DNA of 64,000 bases from contig NZ_JALKBW010000001.1 in the NCBI RefSeq assembly GCF_023017165.1, positions 1,922,001-1,986,000 on the forward strand, read 5' to 3'. The stretch comes from Gordonia alkaliphila. Its GTDB lineage: Bacteria > Actinomycetota > Actinomycetes > Mycobacteriales > Mycobacteriaceae. Position 1 is the first letter of the stretch, and each line of letters starts with the position of its first letter. The position numbers were made by a program, and so were the translations under genes. This document shows positions 42,979 to 54,281 of this stretch, in pieces. The notes below the pieces were generated by a model. It saw only the letters and a list, made by a program, of their open reading frames with translations. It ran no database searches and was not told where the DNA came from.

Positions 42979-43901
42979 CAGGCGTCACCCTTCTTTTGGG
43001 CGGCATCGCGCATGCTGCGCGCGTCCATGCCGCCGAGCGAGTCGCCGGAGTCGGCGTCGTTGGCCGCGTGCGCGAAGTGGTGCCATCCGAACACCGAGTC
43101 CATCGCGTTGCGCATCCCCATCTGGTCTTCGCAGATGTTGACGGCCTTCTTCGACAGGAACAGGCCCTGCATCGGCATCTCGACCATCTGCGCGCAGAGG
43201 TCGTCGACCTTGGCCTCGAGTTCCTCGCGCCCGGTCACGTGGTTCACCATGCCCCAGTCGAGGGCCTGCGCCGCGGTGAAGCGCTGGCCGGTGAACAGGA
43301 TCTCCTTGGCCCGGCGGGCGCCCAGGACGTAGGCGTGGGCGAAGTACTCCACGCCCGGAATGCCCATGCGCGCAACGGGATCGGAGAAGAAGGCGTCGTC
43401 GGAGGCGACGATGAAGTCGGCCGACCACGCGAGCATCAGGCCGCCCGCGATGCAGGCGCCGTGCACCTGCGCGATGACCGGCTTGGGGATCTCCCGCCAG
43501 CGGCGGCACATCCCCATGTAGACCTCGATCTCCCGGGCCAGGCGCTGGTTGCTGTCCAGGGGTTGGCCGTCGCCGCGGGTGTGGTCCCAGTGCAGGGTCG
43601 CGGTGTTGGGGTAGAAGGTGTCGAAGTCGCGCTCGGGGGTGCCGATGTCGTGGCCGGCGGAGAAGTGCTTTCCGTTGGCGCGCAACACGATCACCTTGAC
43701 GGCCGGGTCGTCGACGGCCTTGCCGAAGGCGGCGTCCAACGAGTAGGTCATCACCGAGTTCTGCGCGTTGCGGAACTCGGGTCGGTTCAGGGTCACGTAG
43801 GCGACCGCGTTGTCGGGACCGCCGGTTTCGTAGGCGATCGGACTGGACTCGGCGGTCAGATCGTCGCGGCCCAGGGGCGGCGGAATGACGGCTGCACTCA
43901 T
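42978..43901 (-). CDS. Enoyl-CoA hydratase/isomerase family protein (EchA13-like)
   Basis: A 307-residue crotonase-fold protein. The oxyanion-hole regions are HFSAGHDIG and QVHGACIAGGLMLAWSADFI. The motif DAFFSDPVARMGIPGVEYFA follows, then a long C-terminal tail (HHFAHAANDADSGDSLGGMD) typical of the larger actinobacterial EchA proteins. It hydrates or isomerises an enoyl-CoA. It is the first gene of the operon with three acyl-CoA dehydrogenase genes, and an operator-like palindrome lies 18 bp upstream. The synteny with echA13-fadE17-fadE18 is my reading from memory. Confidence 0.88.
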   Translation of the reverse strand: MSAAVIPPPLGRDDLTAESSPIAYETGGPDNAVAYVTLNRPEFRNAQNSVMTYSLDAAFGKAVDDPAVKVIVLRANGKHFSAGHDIGTPERDFDTFYPNTATLHWDHTRGDGQPLDSNQRLAREIEVYMGMCRRWREIPKPVIAQVHGACIAGGLMLAWSADFIVASDDAFFSDPVARMGIPGVEYFAHAYVLGARRAKEILFTGQRFTAAQALDWGMVNHVTGREELEAKVDDLCAQMVEMPMQGLFLSKKAVNICEDQMGMRNAMDSVFGWHHFAHAANDADSGDSLGGMDARSMRDAAQKKGDA

Positions 43902-43918
43902 GCCTCCGACTCTAACCT

Positions 43919-43932
43919 AGCAAGTGCTTGGT
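43919..43932. promoter_or_regulatory. KstR2-type palindrome upstream of the echA-fadE operon
   Basis: AGCAAGTGCTTGGT fits the KstR2 motif AnCAAGnnCTTGnT at all defined positions. It lies between the end of the HTH regulator gene and the hydratase start, 18 bp from the ATG, where binding would block transcription. Other TetR regulators of acyl-CoA genes use similar CAAG-CTTG sites, so the regulator is not certain. Confidence 0.6.
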
Positions 43933-43939
43933 TGGTAGC

Positions 43940-44581
43940 TCAGGGCGCGCGGAGTTCGGCGCGGTGCGCGGGTCGACGCACCCGCGCTACGCAGTGATCG
44001 CCGTCGACGAAGGCCTCCAGCGCGGCCAGCTGCCAGCCGGCGCCGCCGGTCGTGCCGGTGCGCGGCGCGTCGAGCACGCCCTGCATCAGGCCGCGGTGCA
44101 CCGCGCAGGTGACCGCGGGGTGGGCGCGGGCAGCTTCGAGGAACGGGCAGCGGCGCAGCCGGATCCGGTCGCCGCCCGAAACAGCGGGGGAGAAGCCGGC
44201 CTCCATGAGCACGTCGAGGAGGTCGTCGAGCGGGTCGGCAGCGGGGTCCGCACGATCGGCACCGAGCACGGCACCGGCGGCGGTGGCCTTCCGTGGACCG
44301 TCCGGATCGTCGGCCAGCGCCGCGGCGAGGGCCTGCGCGAGCAGGTCGAAGTCGCGGGCGCCGGTGGGGTCCATCCGACCGTGCGCGGTGTAGGCCAGGC
44401 GGGGCCGCCCGGGCCCGGGACTCCCGACCGGCGCCGCGACGATCGCGTCGTCGCGCAGCAGGCGATCGAGGTGAAAGCGCACCGTGGTGGCCGGCCGCCC
44501 GGTGGCGGCCGCCAGTCGGTCCACGGTGAGCGGCTCCTCGGCGTCCTGCAGCACCGCGAGCAGGTCCTGGCGCAGCGTCAT
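43940..44581 (-). CDS. HTH transcriptional regulator with C-terminal Cys motif (SufR-like)
   Basis: A 213-residue regulator. An N-terminal winged helix-turn-helix (residues ~5-60, LTVDRLAAATGRPATTVRFH) precedes a C-terminal sensor domain with Cys145, Cys159 and Cys197 (RCPFLEAARAHPAVTCAVHR). This layout recalls SufR/Rv1460-type iron-sulfur regulators and related ArsR/DeoR-fold proteins, where three cysteines hold a cluster. It is the last gene of a cupin-ferredoxin-regulator unit, 22 bp after the ferredoxin. The start at 44581 has only a weak ribosome site. Cluster binding is inferred from Cys spacing only. Confidence 0.75.
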   Translation of the reverse strand: MTLRQDLLAVLQDAEEPLTVDRLAAATGRPATTVRFHLDRLLRDDAIVAAPVGSPGPGRPRLAYTAHGRMDPTGARDFDLLAQALAAALADDPDGPRKATAAGAVLGADRADPAADPLDDLLDVLMEAGFSPAVSGGDRIRLRRCPFLEAARAHPAVTCAVHRGLMQGVLDAPRTGTTGGAGWQLAALEAFVDGDHCVARVRRPAHRAELRAP

Positions 44582-44603
44582 CAGCTTGTTCCGGCGGGCC
44601 GTG

Positions 44604-44951
44604 TCAGTCCGCGGACTGCGGCGGCAGCGAGGCCACGAGGGGCGCATCGCTACCCGTCGCACCGATCTTCGCGGCGCCGCCGGGTGAGCCGAGCGGCGCG
44701 TCCCGGCCGTCCAGAGTCGCGGTGAAGAAGTCGGCGTTGTCGGTGAGGTACGGCAGCCACTCGTCGGGCAGATCGTCCTCGTAGAAGATGGCATCCACCG
44801 GACACACCGGCTCGCAGGCGCCGCAGTCGACGCACTCGTCGGGATGGATGTACAGCGCGCGCCCGCCCTCGTAGATGCAGTCCACCGGGCATTCCTCGAC
44901 GCAGGCGCGGTCGAGGACGTCGACGCACGGCTGCGCGATCACGTAGGTCAC
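44604..44951 (-). CDS. fdxA: Seven-iron ferredoxin (FdxA type)
   Basis: A 115-residue ferredoxin. Cys9, Cys17 and Cys50 are set to bind a [3Fe-4S] cluster. Cys21, Cys40, Cys43 and Cys46 are set for a [4Fe-4S] cluster ([11 protein letters not shown]). The C-terminal extension ([20 protein letters not shown]) is typical of mycobacterial FdxA. It carries electrons in the cytoplasm, for example to cytochromes P450 or other oxidoreductases. The gap to the upstream cupin gene is 10 bp, so they are one operon with the regulator. Confidence 0.92.
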   Translation of the reverse strand: MTYVIAQPCVDVLDRACVEECPVDCIYEGGRALYIHPDECVDCGACEPVCPVDAIFYEDDLPDEWLPYLTDNADFFTATLDGRDAPLGSPGGAAKIGATGSDAPLVASLPPQSAD

Positions 44952-44961
44952 GGGATTCCTC

Positions 44962-45543
44962 CTAGCGTGGAGTGATGGTGAGCGTCGGCTCGCGATGGGT
45001 GTGGACGGTCAGATACGAGAGGCCGCCGTCGCCCGCGCTGAACGACCGGCGGGAATGCTTGGGTAGCCAGAGCAGGTCGCCGACAGCCACCGGCACCGGG
45101 CCGGTCTGGGTGCCGACGACGCCGGTGCCGTCGAGGACGTGGATGAGTACGTCCACCTCGCCGCCGACGTGTTCGCCGATGCCGCCGCCGGGCGCGAGCG
45201 TGATGATGTTGGCGTCCAGCGGGCGGTCGTCGAGATCGAGCTTCCAGGCCACCCCGGCCTCGCCGCCGGCCACGGCGTCGGCGCTGTTGCCCAGCACGCG
45301 CGGCACCGGTGCGTCGAGCGTCTTGCTGATCCGGATGCGGAAGTCACCGGGCTCGCGCACCAGGTAATCCCACGCGAAGCCGCCGGGATGGCGGTCGGCG
45401 AACTGATTGTGCAGGGGGATCGGATCGTGGTCGTTCACCAGGATCACGGCGTCGCCCACCGCCAGGCCGTCGAAGGCCCCGAAGATCTGCGGATGCCGCT
45501 GCGGTTTGGGGACCTCGCGCACATCGATGATCACGTCGGACAC
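44962..45543 (-). CDS. DUF2249-cupin fusion protein
   Basis: A 193-residue protein. Residues ~5-90 are a DUF2249 domain ([35 protein letters not shown], then [19 protein letters not shown]). Residues ~105-193 form a cupin barrel ([20 protein letters not shown], then [15 protein letters not shown]) that could hold a metal. DUF2249 proteins elsewhere accompany nitric oxide and hemerythrin genes. The GTG start has GGGAGG in the right place. It diverges from cysD across 145 bp. The reaction is unknown; the context suggests redox or NO stress. Confidence 0.8.
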   Translation of the reverse strand: MSDVIIDVREVPKPQRHPQIFGAFDGLAVGDAVILVNDHDPIPLHNQFADRHPGGFAWDYLVREPGDFRIRISKTLDAPVPRVLGNSADAVAGGEAGVAWKLDLDDRPLDANIITLAPGGGIGEHVGGEVDVLIHVLDGTGVVGTQTGPVPVAVGDLLWLPKHSRRSFSAGDGGLSYLTVHTHREPTLTITPR

Positions 45544-45688
45544 TGCTGCCTCCCGAATTAAAACGACTAGTACTTGTAAAAATACCGGGGATCGCCGCGT
45601 CCGACAACCACCACCACCTCCCGCGGCCGAGCGACGGGGCCCACTACCCTCGTATCCGTATGCCGCGTGAGCGTCAGATGGGAGCGGG
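45544..45688. promoter_or_regulatory. Divergent promoter region between the cupin operon and cysD
   Basis: This 145-bp region has an unusually AT-rich patch (45555-45585) containing ACTAGTACTTGTAAAAATAC with overlapping short palindromes ACTAGT and AGTACT. It lies ~15 bp from the cupin start. A redox-regulator site is possible. I see no gene here and claim no consensus. Confidence 0.35.
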
Positions 45689-46603
45689 ATGGACAAGCAG
45701 GGTTACGAGCTGTCGGACCTGGAGGAGTTGGAGGCCGAGTCGGTCCACATCTTCCGCGAGGTGGCGGCCACCTTCGAGCGACCCGGAATGTTGTTCTCCG
45801 GCGGCAAGGACTCGGTGGTGATGTTCCACCTGGCGCGCAAGGCGTTCTGGCCCGCGCCGATGCCGTTCCCCCTGATGCATGTCGACACCGGCCACAACTT
45901 CGACGAGGTGATCGAGTATCGCGACCGCGTCGTCGCCGAAACCGGTGTGAAACTGCTGGTCTCGCACGTGCAGGACGACATCGACGCCGGGCGCGTGGTG
46001 GAGCAGACCGGTGTCGGCAGCTCCCGTAACCGGCTGCAGACCGCGGCGTTGCTGCGCGGCATCACCGAGAACCGGTTCGACGCCGTGTTCGGCGGGGCCC
46101 GCCGCGACGAGGAGAAGGCGCGCGCCAAGGAGCGCGTGTTCAGCTTCCGCGACTCGTTCGGCACCTGGGATCCGCGCAACCAGCGACCCGAGCTGTGGAA
46201 CCTGTACAACGGCCGCCACCACCGGGGCGAGCACATCCGCGTGTTCCCGCTGAGCAACTGGACCGAGCTCGACATCTGGCGCTACATCGAGGCCGAAGAG
46301 ATCGACCTGCCGCCGATCTACTACGCGCATGAACGGGAGGTGGTCCCGCGCGACGGCATGCTCCTGGCCAAGACCCGCTTCCTGGAAGTGGCGCCCGGCG
46401 AGACCAGTCACCTGGCGCAGGTGCGGTTCCGCACCGTCGGCGACGCCACCTGCACCGGTTGCGTGGAAAGCGACGCCGCCACGCCCGCAGCGGTGATCGC
46501 CGAGGTCTCGTCGACCCGCATCACCGAGCGCGGCGCCACCCGCGCCGACGATCGGATCTCCGAAGCCGGCATGGAAGACCGCAAGAAGGAAGGGTACTTC
46601 TGA
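45689..46603 (+). CDS. cysD: Sulfate adenylyltransferase subunit 2 (CysD)
   Basis: A 304-residue PP-loop ATP pyrophosphatase. SGGKDS is at residues 37-42, with the conserved [20 protein letters not shown] and the C-terminal [18 protein letters not shown]. With the GTPase CysN it makes adenosine 5'-phosphosulfate from sulfate and ATP. Its stop overlaps the cysNC start (TGATG). It provides activated sulfate for cysteine synthesis and, through CysC, PAPS. Confidence 0.95.
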   Translation: MDKQGYELSDLEELEAESVHIFREVAATFERPGMLFSGGKDSVVMFHLARKAFWPAPMPFPLMHVDTGHNFDEVIEYRDRVVAETGVKLLVSHVQDDIDAGRVVEQTGVGSSRNRLQTAALLRGITENRFDAVFGGARRDEEKARAKERVFSFRDSFGTWDPRNQRPELWNLYNGRHHRGEHIRVFPLSNWTELDIWRYIEAEEIDLPPIYYAHEREVVPRDGMLLAKTRFLEVAPGETSHLAQVRFRTVGDATCTGCVESDAATPAAVIAEVSSTRITERGATRADDRISEAGMEDRKKEGYF

Positions 46604-48440
46604 TGGCCGGGGAACTGTTGCGCATCGCCACCGCGGGCAGCGTCGACGACGGCAAGTCCACGCTGATCGGACGCCTGCTCTACGACTCGAAGTCGATCTT
46701 CACCGATCAGCTGGAGGCCATCGAGCGCACCAGCGCGAGCCGCGGCGACGAGTTCGCCGACCTGTCGCTGCTGACCGACGGACTGCGCGCCGAACGCGAG
46801 CAGGGCATCACGATCGACGTCGCCTACCGCTACTTCTCCACCCCCGAGCGCAAGTTCATCATCGCCGACTCGCCCGGGCACGTGCAGTACACGCGCAACA
46901 TGGTGACCGGGGCGTCGACCGCCGACCTGGCGATCATCCTGATCGACGCGCGCAAGGGCGTGCTGGAGCAGACCCGGCGGCACGCCTTCCTGTCGTCGCT
47001 GCTGGGGATCCCGCACCTGACCATCTGCGTCAACAAGATGGACCTCGTCGACTACTCGCAGGAACGGTTCGAGGAGATCCGCGACGAGTTCATCGCCTTC
47101 TCGGCCAAGCTCGAGGTCGGCGACCTGACTTTCATTCCGATCTCGGCACTGCAGGGCGACAACGTGGTCACCCGCAGCGCGGCGATGGACTGGTACGAGG
47201 GTCGCCCGCTGCTGGGGCACCTGGAGAACGTCTACATCTCGTCGGACCGCAACCTGATCGACGCGCGTTTCGGTGTGCAGTACGTGATCCGGCCGCAGCG
47301 CAGCGACGGGCTGGACCACCGCGGCTACGCGGGGACCATCAGCGGCGGCTCCTTCTCCGTGGGCGACAAGGTGGTGGTGCTGCCGAGCGGCTTCGGCACC
47401 ACCATCAAGCGGCTGTGGGGTCCGGGCGGGCGCGAGCTCACCGAGGCCTTCGCGCCGATGGCCATGTCGATGGAACTGTCCGACGAAATCGACATCGTGC
47501 GCGGCGACATGATCGTGCGCCCAACAACCGGCCGTACGTGGACCGGGACGTGGACGCGATGGTGTGCTGGTTCTCCGAGGCCGGCACGCTGACGCCGGGA
47601 TCGTCGTACCTGATCCTGTGCGGCACCCGCCAGACGCGAGTCACCGTGTCCGGGCTCAACTATCGCCTCGACGTGAACACGCTGCACCGCGACGAGCAGG
47701 CGACGTCGTTGGCGCTCAACGAGATCGGCCGGCTCACCCTCCACGCGCAGCAGCCGCTGCTGTTCGACGAGTACCGCCGCAACCGGCAGACCGGCAGCTT
47801 CATCCTGATCGACGAGGCCACCAACGCCACCGTCGCCGCGGGCATGATCACCGGGCCCGTCGCGCGCGACACCAACGTTGTGTGGCAGGACACCAAGGTG
47901 ACGCGCGAGCAGCGCGCCTACCGCGGCGCCACCATCTGGATGACCGGGCTGTCCGGCTCGGGCAAGTCGTCGCTCGCCATCGAACTCGAGCGCAGGTTGG
48001 TGGCCTCCGGGCAGCCGGCGTACCTGCTCGACGGCGACAACCTGCGCCACGGGCTCAACGCCGACCTCGGTTTCAGCGACGACGACCGCCGCGAGAACAT
48101 CCGGCGCACCGCGGAAGTGGCGGCGCTGTTCGCCGATTCCGGTGCGGTGGTGCTCGTCTCGCTGATCAGTCCGTTCGAGCAGGAGCGCCAGCGCGCCCGG
48201 GAGATCCACGAGGCCAAGGGCCTGCCCTTCCACGAGGTCTTCCTGGACACCCCGCTGGCCGAGTGCGAGGCGCGCGACCCGAAGGGCCTGTACGCCAAGG
48301 CCCGCGCCGGCGAGATCACCCAGTTCACCGGCATCGACTCGCCGTACGAGCGCCCGGCGAACGCGGACATCGTGGTGACCCCGGCCGACGGCGCCCCCGC
48401 CGACACCGCCGCGGCGATCCTGCGCAACCTGGGCCTGTAG
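46603..48440 (+). pseudogene. cysNC: CysN/CysC bifunctional sulfate activation enzyme with apparent frameshift
   Basis: A fused sulfate adenylyltransferase GTPase subunit and APS kinase, 612 residues if corrected. CysN has the P-loop GSVDDGKST (12-20) and [18 protein letters not shown]. The CysC part has the P-loop GLSGSGKSS and [16 protein letters not shown]. The frame breaks near 47521: one frame reads RGDMIVRP and stops soon after, and the next frame continues [20 protein letters not shown]. Homologues read RPNNRP, so a single missing base (CCAAC for CCGAAC) explains it. Everything else is intact. Because the gene is central to sulfur assimilation and otherwise conserved, a sequencing error is at least as likely as true inactivation. 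Confidence 0.85.
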
Positions 48441-48469
48441 CCGCCGGCTCCCGGACCGGCCGGCGTGCC

Positions 48470-48534
48470 GCGACCCTGTTGCCGCGGCGCTCGCGGGGCT
48501 CCGCGAGCGACCCGTCGACAGGGTCGCGACACGG
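48470..48534. repeat. Dispersed palindromic repeat, copy 2
   Basis: GCGACCCTGT (48470-48479) pairs with ACAGGGTCGC, and inside it GCTCGCGG pairs with CCGCGAGC around GGCT. It shares GCGACCCTGTT, GGCTCCG and GGGTCGCGACACGG with the copy at 28401-28462. It fills the space between the convergent ends of cysNC and the EccA-like gene, so it may also act as a terminator. Confidence 0.65.
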
Positions 48535-48537
48535 AGG

Positions 48538-50292
48538 TCAGGGTGGGGTCAGGGGCAGGGACAGCGGGCGCCGGTGGTCGACGCGGCGCAGGGCGGCGCG
48601 GAGGTCGGCGACGTCGACGGTCATCAGTTCGGCTTCGGTGAGGGCGGACAGGTCCGCGGACGTGGCGAGCCGATGCTCGCGCTCCTCCTCGGCCGCCTCC
48701 AGCAGGTTGCGGGCGTAGCGGCCGTTGCCCGCGGCGTCGGTGCCGCGGCGGGGGCCGACGGGGGTGTCGAGCACCGCGTCGTACAGCTCGGCGAAGGCCT
48801 CGCGCGCGGCGGCCGCGGCCGCCGGGGTCAGGCGCGCGTCGCGGCGGTCGGCCAGCACCTCGGTGATCCGGGTCAACTCGTCCGGGGTGTACGACGGGAA
48901 TCGGATCCGCCGGGCGAAGCGGGAGGCCAGGCCCTCGTTGGCGGCCAACAGTCGGTCGATCTCGTCGTCGTAGCCGGCGATGATCACCACCAGCCGGTCG
49001 CGGTCGGACTCCATCCGGGCCAGCAGCATGTCGAGGGCTTCGCGGCCGAAGGCGTCGCCGCCGGACAAGCCCTCCTGAATCAGGGTGTACGCCTCGTCGA
49101 GGAACAGCACGCCGTCGAGCGCCGAGTCGATCACCCGCGCGGTCTTCGGTGCGGTGGATCCGAGATGTTCGCCCACCAGATCCCGGCGCGAGGCCTCCAC
49201 GACGCGGTCGGTGGCGAGTAGACCCAGCGCGCAGTACAGCTTCGCGACGATCCGCGCGATGGTGGTCTTGCCGGTGCCGGGCGGACCGGTGAACGCCAGG
49301 TGCAGGCTGCGGTCGCCGGTGCGCAGCCCGCGGTCGGCCCGCAGCTTGGCCAGCGTCGCGGTGGACCGCAGCCGGGCCACCTCCTGCTTCACCGCGGCGA
49401 GCCCCACCTGCTCGTCGAGTTCGCGCTCGAGCTCGGCCAGGCGGACGTCCTCGGGCGGCGGTGCCGCGGAGTCGGGATCGACGGCCGGCTCGCTCGACGC
49501 CGCATCGGCGAGCACCAGCCGGTAGGCGGGGTCGGCGAGCGCGGTGGCGGCCTCGGTCAGTTCCGGGTCCAGAGCGTAGGCCTCCTGGAGCAGCGCGCGG
49601 GCGGCGGCTTCGTCGCCCTGGGCACGTCGCGCCATCGCGATGGTGAAGACCGCCTGCGCCCGGCAGTTGGTCAGCGGCCCGTGCTGGGCCTGCTCCAACC
49701 GCCGGACCCCTTCGTCGAACAGGCCCAGGTGCACGCAGGCCGTACCCGCCACGAGTTGCCCCGCGGCGGCCAGGCAGTCGTCGGTCCACGCGTCCAGGTG
49801 CGCGAGGGCGCCGAGTGCCTCGGCCCAGGCGCGGGAACGCAGATGTGTTGCGGCCCAAGAGAATTCGACGATCGGCAGCGACGCGTCCAGCGGCTCCAAC
49901 ACGCGGCGGGCACCGTCGGGATCGTCGCCGATCAGGAGGGACCCGGCGTAAGCCAGTGCGGCCTGGGTGGCGTCGGCGACCGGATAGTCGACGAACATGC
50001 CGGTCGGCGCCCGCCCGCACAGCAGGCCCACCGGCAGCCCGACGCGCCGCTGCTGCGCCCCGATGTGCTCGCGCGCCCGGTACAGCCCGAGCAGGGTCGC
50101 GCCGCCGGTGTCGCCGGTCGCCAGGCGGCCGAGCCAGGCGTCGCCCATGGTCGGATCGGCTTCGGTGGCGCGGGTGAAGGCGAGTCGGGCCCCGGCTGGA
50201 TCGGGCGGATGATCGTGGCCGTCGAGCCCGAGGCCGAGCCGGATCAGTCCGGCGTCGAAGAGTTGGCGCGCGATGCGTCGTCGATCAGTCAT
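48538..50292 (-). CDS. EccA-like AAA+ ATPase (CbxX/CfxQ family)
   Basis: A 584-residue protein. The N-terminal half is a TPR-like helical region (~1-260) and the C-terminal half an AAA+ module. Walker [10 protein letters not shown] is at 336-344 and Walker B GVLFLDEA at 394-401, with the arginine-containing [17 protein letters not shown] after it. The layout matches EccA of type VII (ESX) secretion systems, which works on EsxAB/PE-PPE substrates in the cytosol. No other ESX gene (eccB-E, esx, mycP) is nearby, so this is a stand-alone copy. The start at 50292 follows a run of seven G. Confidence 0.85.
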   Translation of the reverse strand: MTDRRRIARQLFDAGLIRLGLGLDGHDHPPDPAGARLAFTRATEADPTMGDAWLGRLATGDTGGATLLGLYRAREHIGAQQRRVGLPVGLLCGRAPTGMFVDYPVADATQAALAYAGSLLIGDDPDGARRVLEPLDASLPIVEFSWAATHLRSRAWAEALGALAHLDAWTDDCLAAAGQLVAGTACVHLGLFDEGVRRLEQAQHGPLTNCRAQAVFTIAMARRAQGDEAAARALLQEAYALDPELTEAATALADPAYRLVLADAASSEPAVDPDSAAPPPEDVRLAELERELDEQVGLAAVKQEVARLRSTATLAKLRADRGLRTGDRSLHLAFTGPPGTGKTTIARIVAKLYCALGLLATDRVVEASRRDLVGEHLGSTAPKTARVIDSALDGVLFLDEAYTLIQEGLSGGDAFGREALDMLLARMESDRDRLVVIIAGYDDEIDRLLAANEGLASRFARRIRFPSYTPDELTRITEVLADRRDARLTPAAAAAAREAFAELYDAVLDTPVGPRRGTDAAGNGRYARNLLEAAEEEREHRLATSADLSALTEAELMTVDVADLRAALRRVDHRRPLSLPLTPP

Positions 50293-50406
50293 GGTCCCCC
50301 CCGAACCTCGCTGGCGGCAGCCCCGAACTGCCCGATTTCGACTGTAGCGGCCGCCCGGGTTCCGCCGTGGGCGAAGCACTCTCGTCGCTGGCATAGACTG
50401 TCTGCT

Positions 50407-52686
<2,280 letters not shown>

Positions 52687-52705
52687 GCACGAGAGGGCGC
52701 ATGGG

Positions 52706-53218
52706 ATGACGAACCCGAACGACAACAACGGGAATGCCGGCGGGGACCAGCCGTACGAGCCGAACCCGTATGACGCGACCCAGTTGGGTCAGCCCCAATA
52801 CGGTCAGACGCCCCAGTACGGGCAGGCACCCCAGTACGGTGAGACGCCCCAGTTCGGGCAGCCCGATTACGGTCAGCAGCCGCAGTACGGTGCCCAGTTC
52901 GCGCAGCCCCAGTACGGGCAAGCGCAGTACGGGCAGCCGTCGCAGTTCGGTGGTGCGCCCGGGATGCCGCCGGACGACAACCTGGTCTGGGCCATCCTGA
53001 GCACCGTGCTGTGCTGCCTGCCGCTGGGCGTGGTGTCGATCATCAAGTCGACGTCGGTGAGCAAGCTGTGGGCGATGGGCGATCACGCCGGCGCTCAGCA
53101 GGCCGCCGAGGACGCGAAGAAGTTCGCGATCTGGTCGGCTGTCGCTGCGGTGGCGTCCTGGGTGATCTTCGGGCTCATCTACGTCGTGATCATCGTGGCC
53201 GCGGTGAACAACGCCTGA
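52706..53218 (+). CDS. CD225/dispanin-like membrane protein with Tyr/Gln-rich repeats
   Basis: A 170-residue protein. Residues ~25-90 are degenerate PQYGQ-type repeats rich in Gln, Tyr and Gly. Two membrane segments follow (VWAILSTVLCCLPLGVVSII, and WSAVAAVASWVIFGLIYVVI), separated by a loop with KLWAMGDHAGAQQAAEDAKK. This is the CD225/DUF4190-like architecture. Function unknown. The N-terminal tail is predicted disordered and exposed on one side of the membrane. It lies 19 bp after purL and 1 bp before the DUF2752 gene. Confidence 0.82.
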   Translation: MTNPNDNNGNAGGDQPYEPNPYDATQLGQPQYGQTPQYGQAPQYGETPQFGQPDYGQQPQYGAQFAQPQYGQAQYGQPSQFGGAPGMPPDDNLVWAILSTVLCCLPLGVVSIIKSTSVSKLWAMGDHAGAQQAAEDAKKFAIWSAVAAVASWVIFGLIYVVIIVAAVNNA

Positions 53219-53219
53219 C

Positions 53220-53678
53220 ATGACCACCGCCGTGGGAACCGGGGATCGGGTGGTCGCTGCCGTCTACGCGGTGGCGCGGCACCGGATCGCCGGTCCCGCG
53301 GTGATCGTGGCCGGTGCGGTCGCGACGGGCGCGCTGGTGTGGTTCGCCGATCCGACGACGCCCGGCGGGATCATTCCGCCCTGCCCGACCAATGCGCTGC
53401 TGCACCTCAACTGCCCGGGGTGCGGCACCTCGCGGATGCTGTACAGCCTGATGCACGGTGACCTCGGTGCGGCGGTGAGTTATAACGCCTTCGGCCTGGT
53501 CGCGCTGGTGCTGCTGGCCGCGTCGTTCGTGACGTACACGCTCGGCCTGTGGAAGGGGCGGCGCGTGCGCGGATGGCAGCACCTGCGATACGCGCCGATG
53601 GCGCTGCTCGTCGCGACCCTGGCGTGGGCCGTGGTGCGGAACCTGCCGTTCCCGCCGTTCGATGCGTGGAAGGTGTGA
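53220..53678 (+). CDS. DUF2752 membrane protein
   Basis: A 152-residue protein with three or four hydrophobic segments and the DUF2752 signature LNCPGCGTSRMLYSLMHGDL, where CPGCG sits next to the membrane. Such proteins are widespread in actinobacteria with unknown function. It lies between two CD225-like genes with 1- and 2-bp gaps, so the three form a tight unit. Confidence 0.88.
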   Translation: MTTAVGTGDRVVAAVYAVARHRIAGPAVIVAGAVATGALVWFADPTTPGGIIPPCPTNALLHLNCPGCGTSRMLYSLMHGDLGAAVSYNAFGLVALVLLAASFVTYTLGLWKGRRVRGWQHLRYAPMALLVATLAWAVVRNLPFPPFDAWKV

Positions 53679-53680
53679 CG

Positions 53681-54265
53681 ATGACCGGGCCCGCCGAACC
53701 GGAGGATCGGGGCGAGCAGTGGTCGGCGTACGAGCCGACACAGCACGCGACCCCGAATCCGTACGCCCCGAACCCGTACCAACAGGATCCGTACCAACAG
53801 GATCCGCACCAGCAGGACCCCTACTCGCAGGCCGCGCCGCCTCCGGTCCCGTATTCGATCGCCCCGTATCCGGGTGCGGCCTACCCGGCCCATCCCGCCT
53901 CGCCGCAATCGGTCTTCGCGGCGCAGGGACCGGCTCCGGCAACCGGGCAGTCGTCGTCGATCGGCGCGATGGTGGTCGGCGGTATCCTCCTGGTGACCTG
54001 CTTCGCCACGCCGGCCGGCCTGGCGCCGTTGGTGCTCGGCATCCTCGGTTTCACCAAGGCCAACTCGGTGAACCGACTGTGGATGGCCGGGCAACGGCAG
54101 GAAGCAGAGGCCGCCGCCGACTCGTCCAGGACGCTCGCTCTGTGGGCATGGATCAGCTGCGCGGTCGGAATCGCGGTGATGATCCTCGCGGTGGTGTTCT
54201 TCTTCGTGTGGGCCCTGAACGTGGACCCGAACACGTCGAACCAGCCCGGCACCTACGGCACCTGA
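53681..54265 (+). CDS. Second CD225/DUF4190-like membrane protein
   Basis: A 194-residue protein built like the one two genes upstream. The N-terminus is a Pro/Gln/Tyr-rich tail with a DPYQQ repeat (NPYQQDPYQQDPHQQDPYSQ). Two membrane helices follow (IGAMVVGGILLVTCFATPAG, and LALWAWISCAVGIAVMILAV), with the connecting loop SVNRLWMAGQRQEAEAAADS. The matching NRLWMAG and SKLWAMG loops show the two are paralogues. The start at 53681 follows GGAAGG. Confidence 0.8.
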   Translation: MTGPAEPEDRGEQWSAYEPTQHATPNPYAPNPYQQDPYQQDPHQQDPYSQAAPPPVPYSIAPYPGAAYPAHPASPQSVFAAQGPAPATGQSSSIGAMVVGGILLVTCFATPAGLAPLVLGILGFTKANSVNRLWMAGQRQEAEAAADSSRTLALWAWISCAVGIAVMILAVVFFFVWALNVDPNTSNQPGTYGT

Positions 54266-54281
54266 CCGGCGACGACCGGCG

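Noticed and set aside
47518..47540. Programmed frameshifting in cysNC
   Set aside because: No slippery heptamer or strong downstream structure was seen, and homologues are in one frame. A deletion or read error is simpler.
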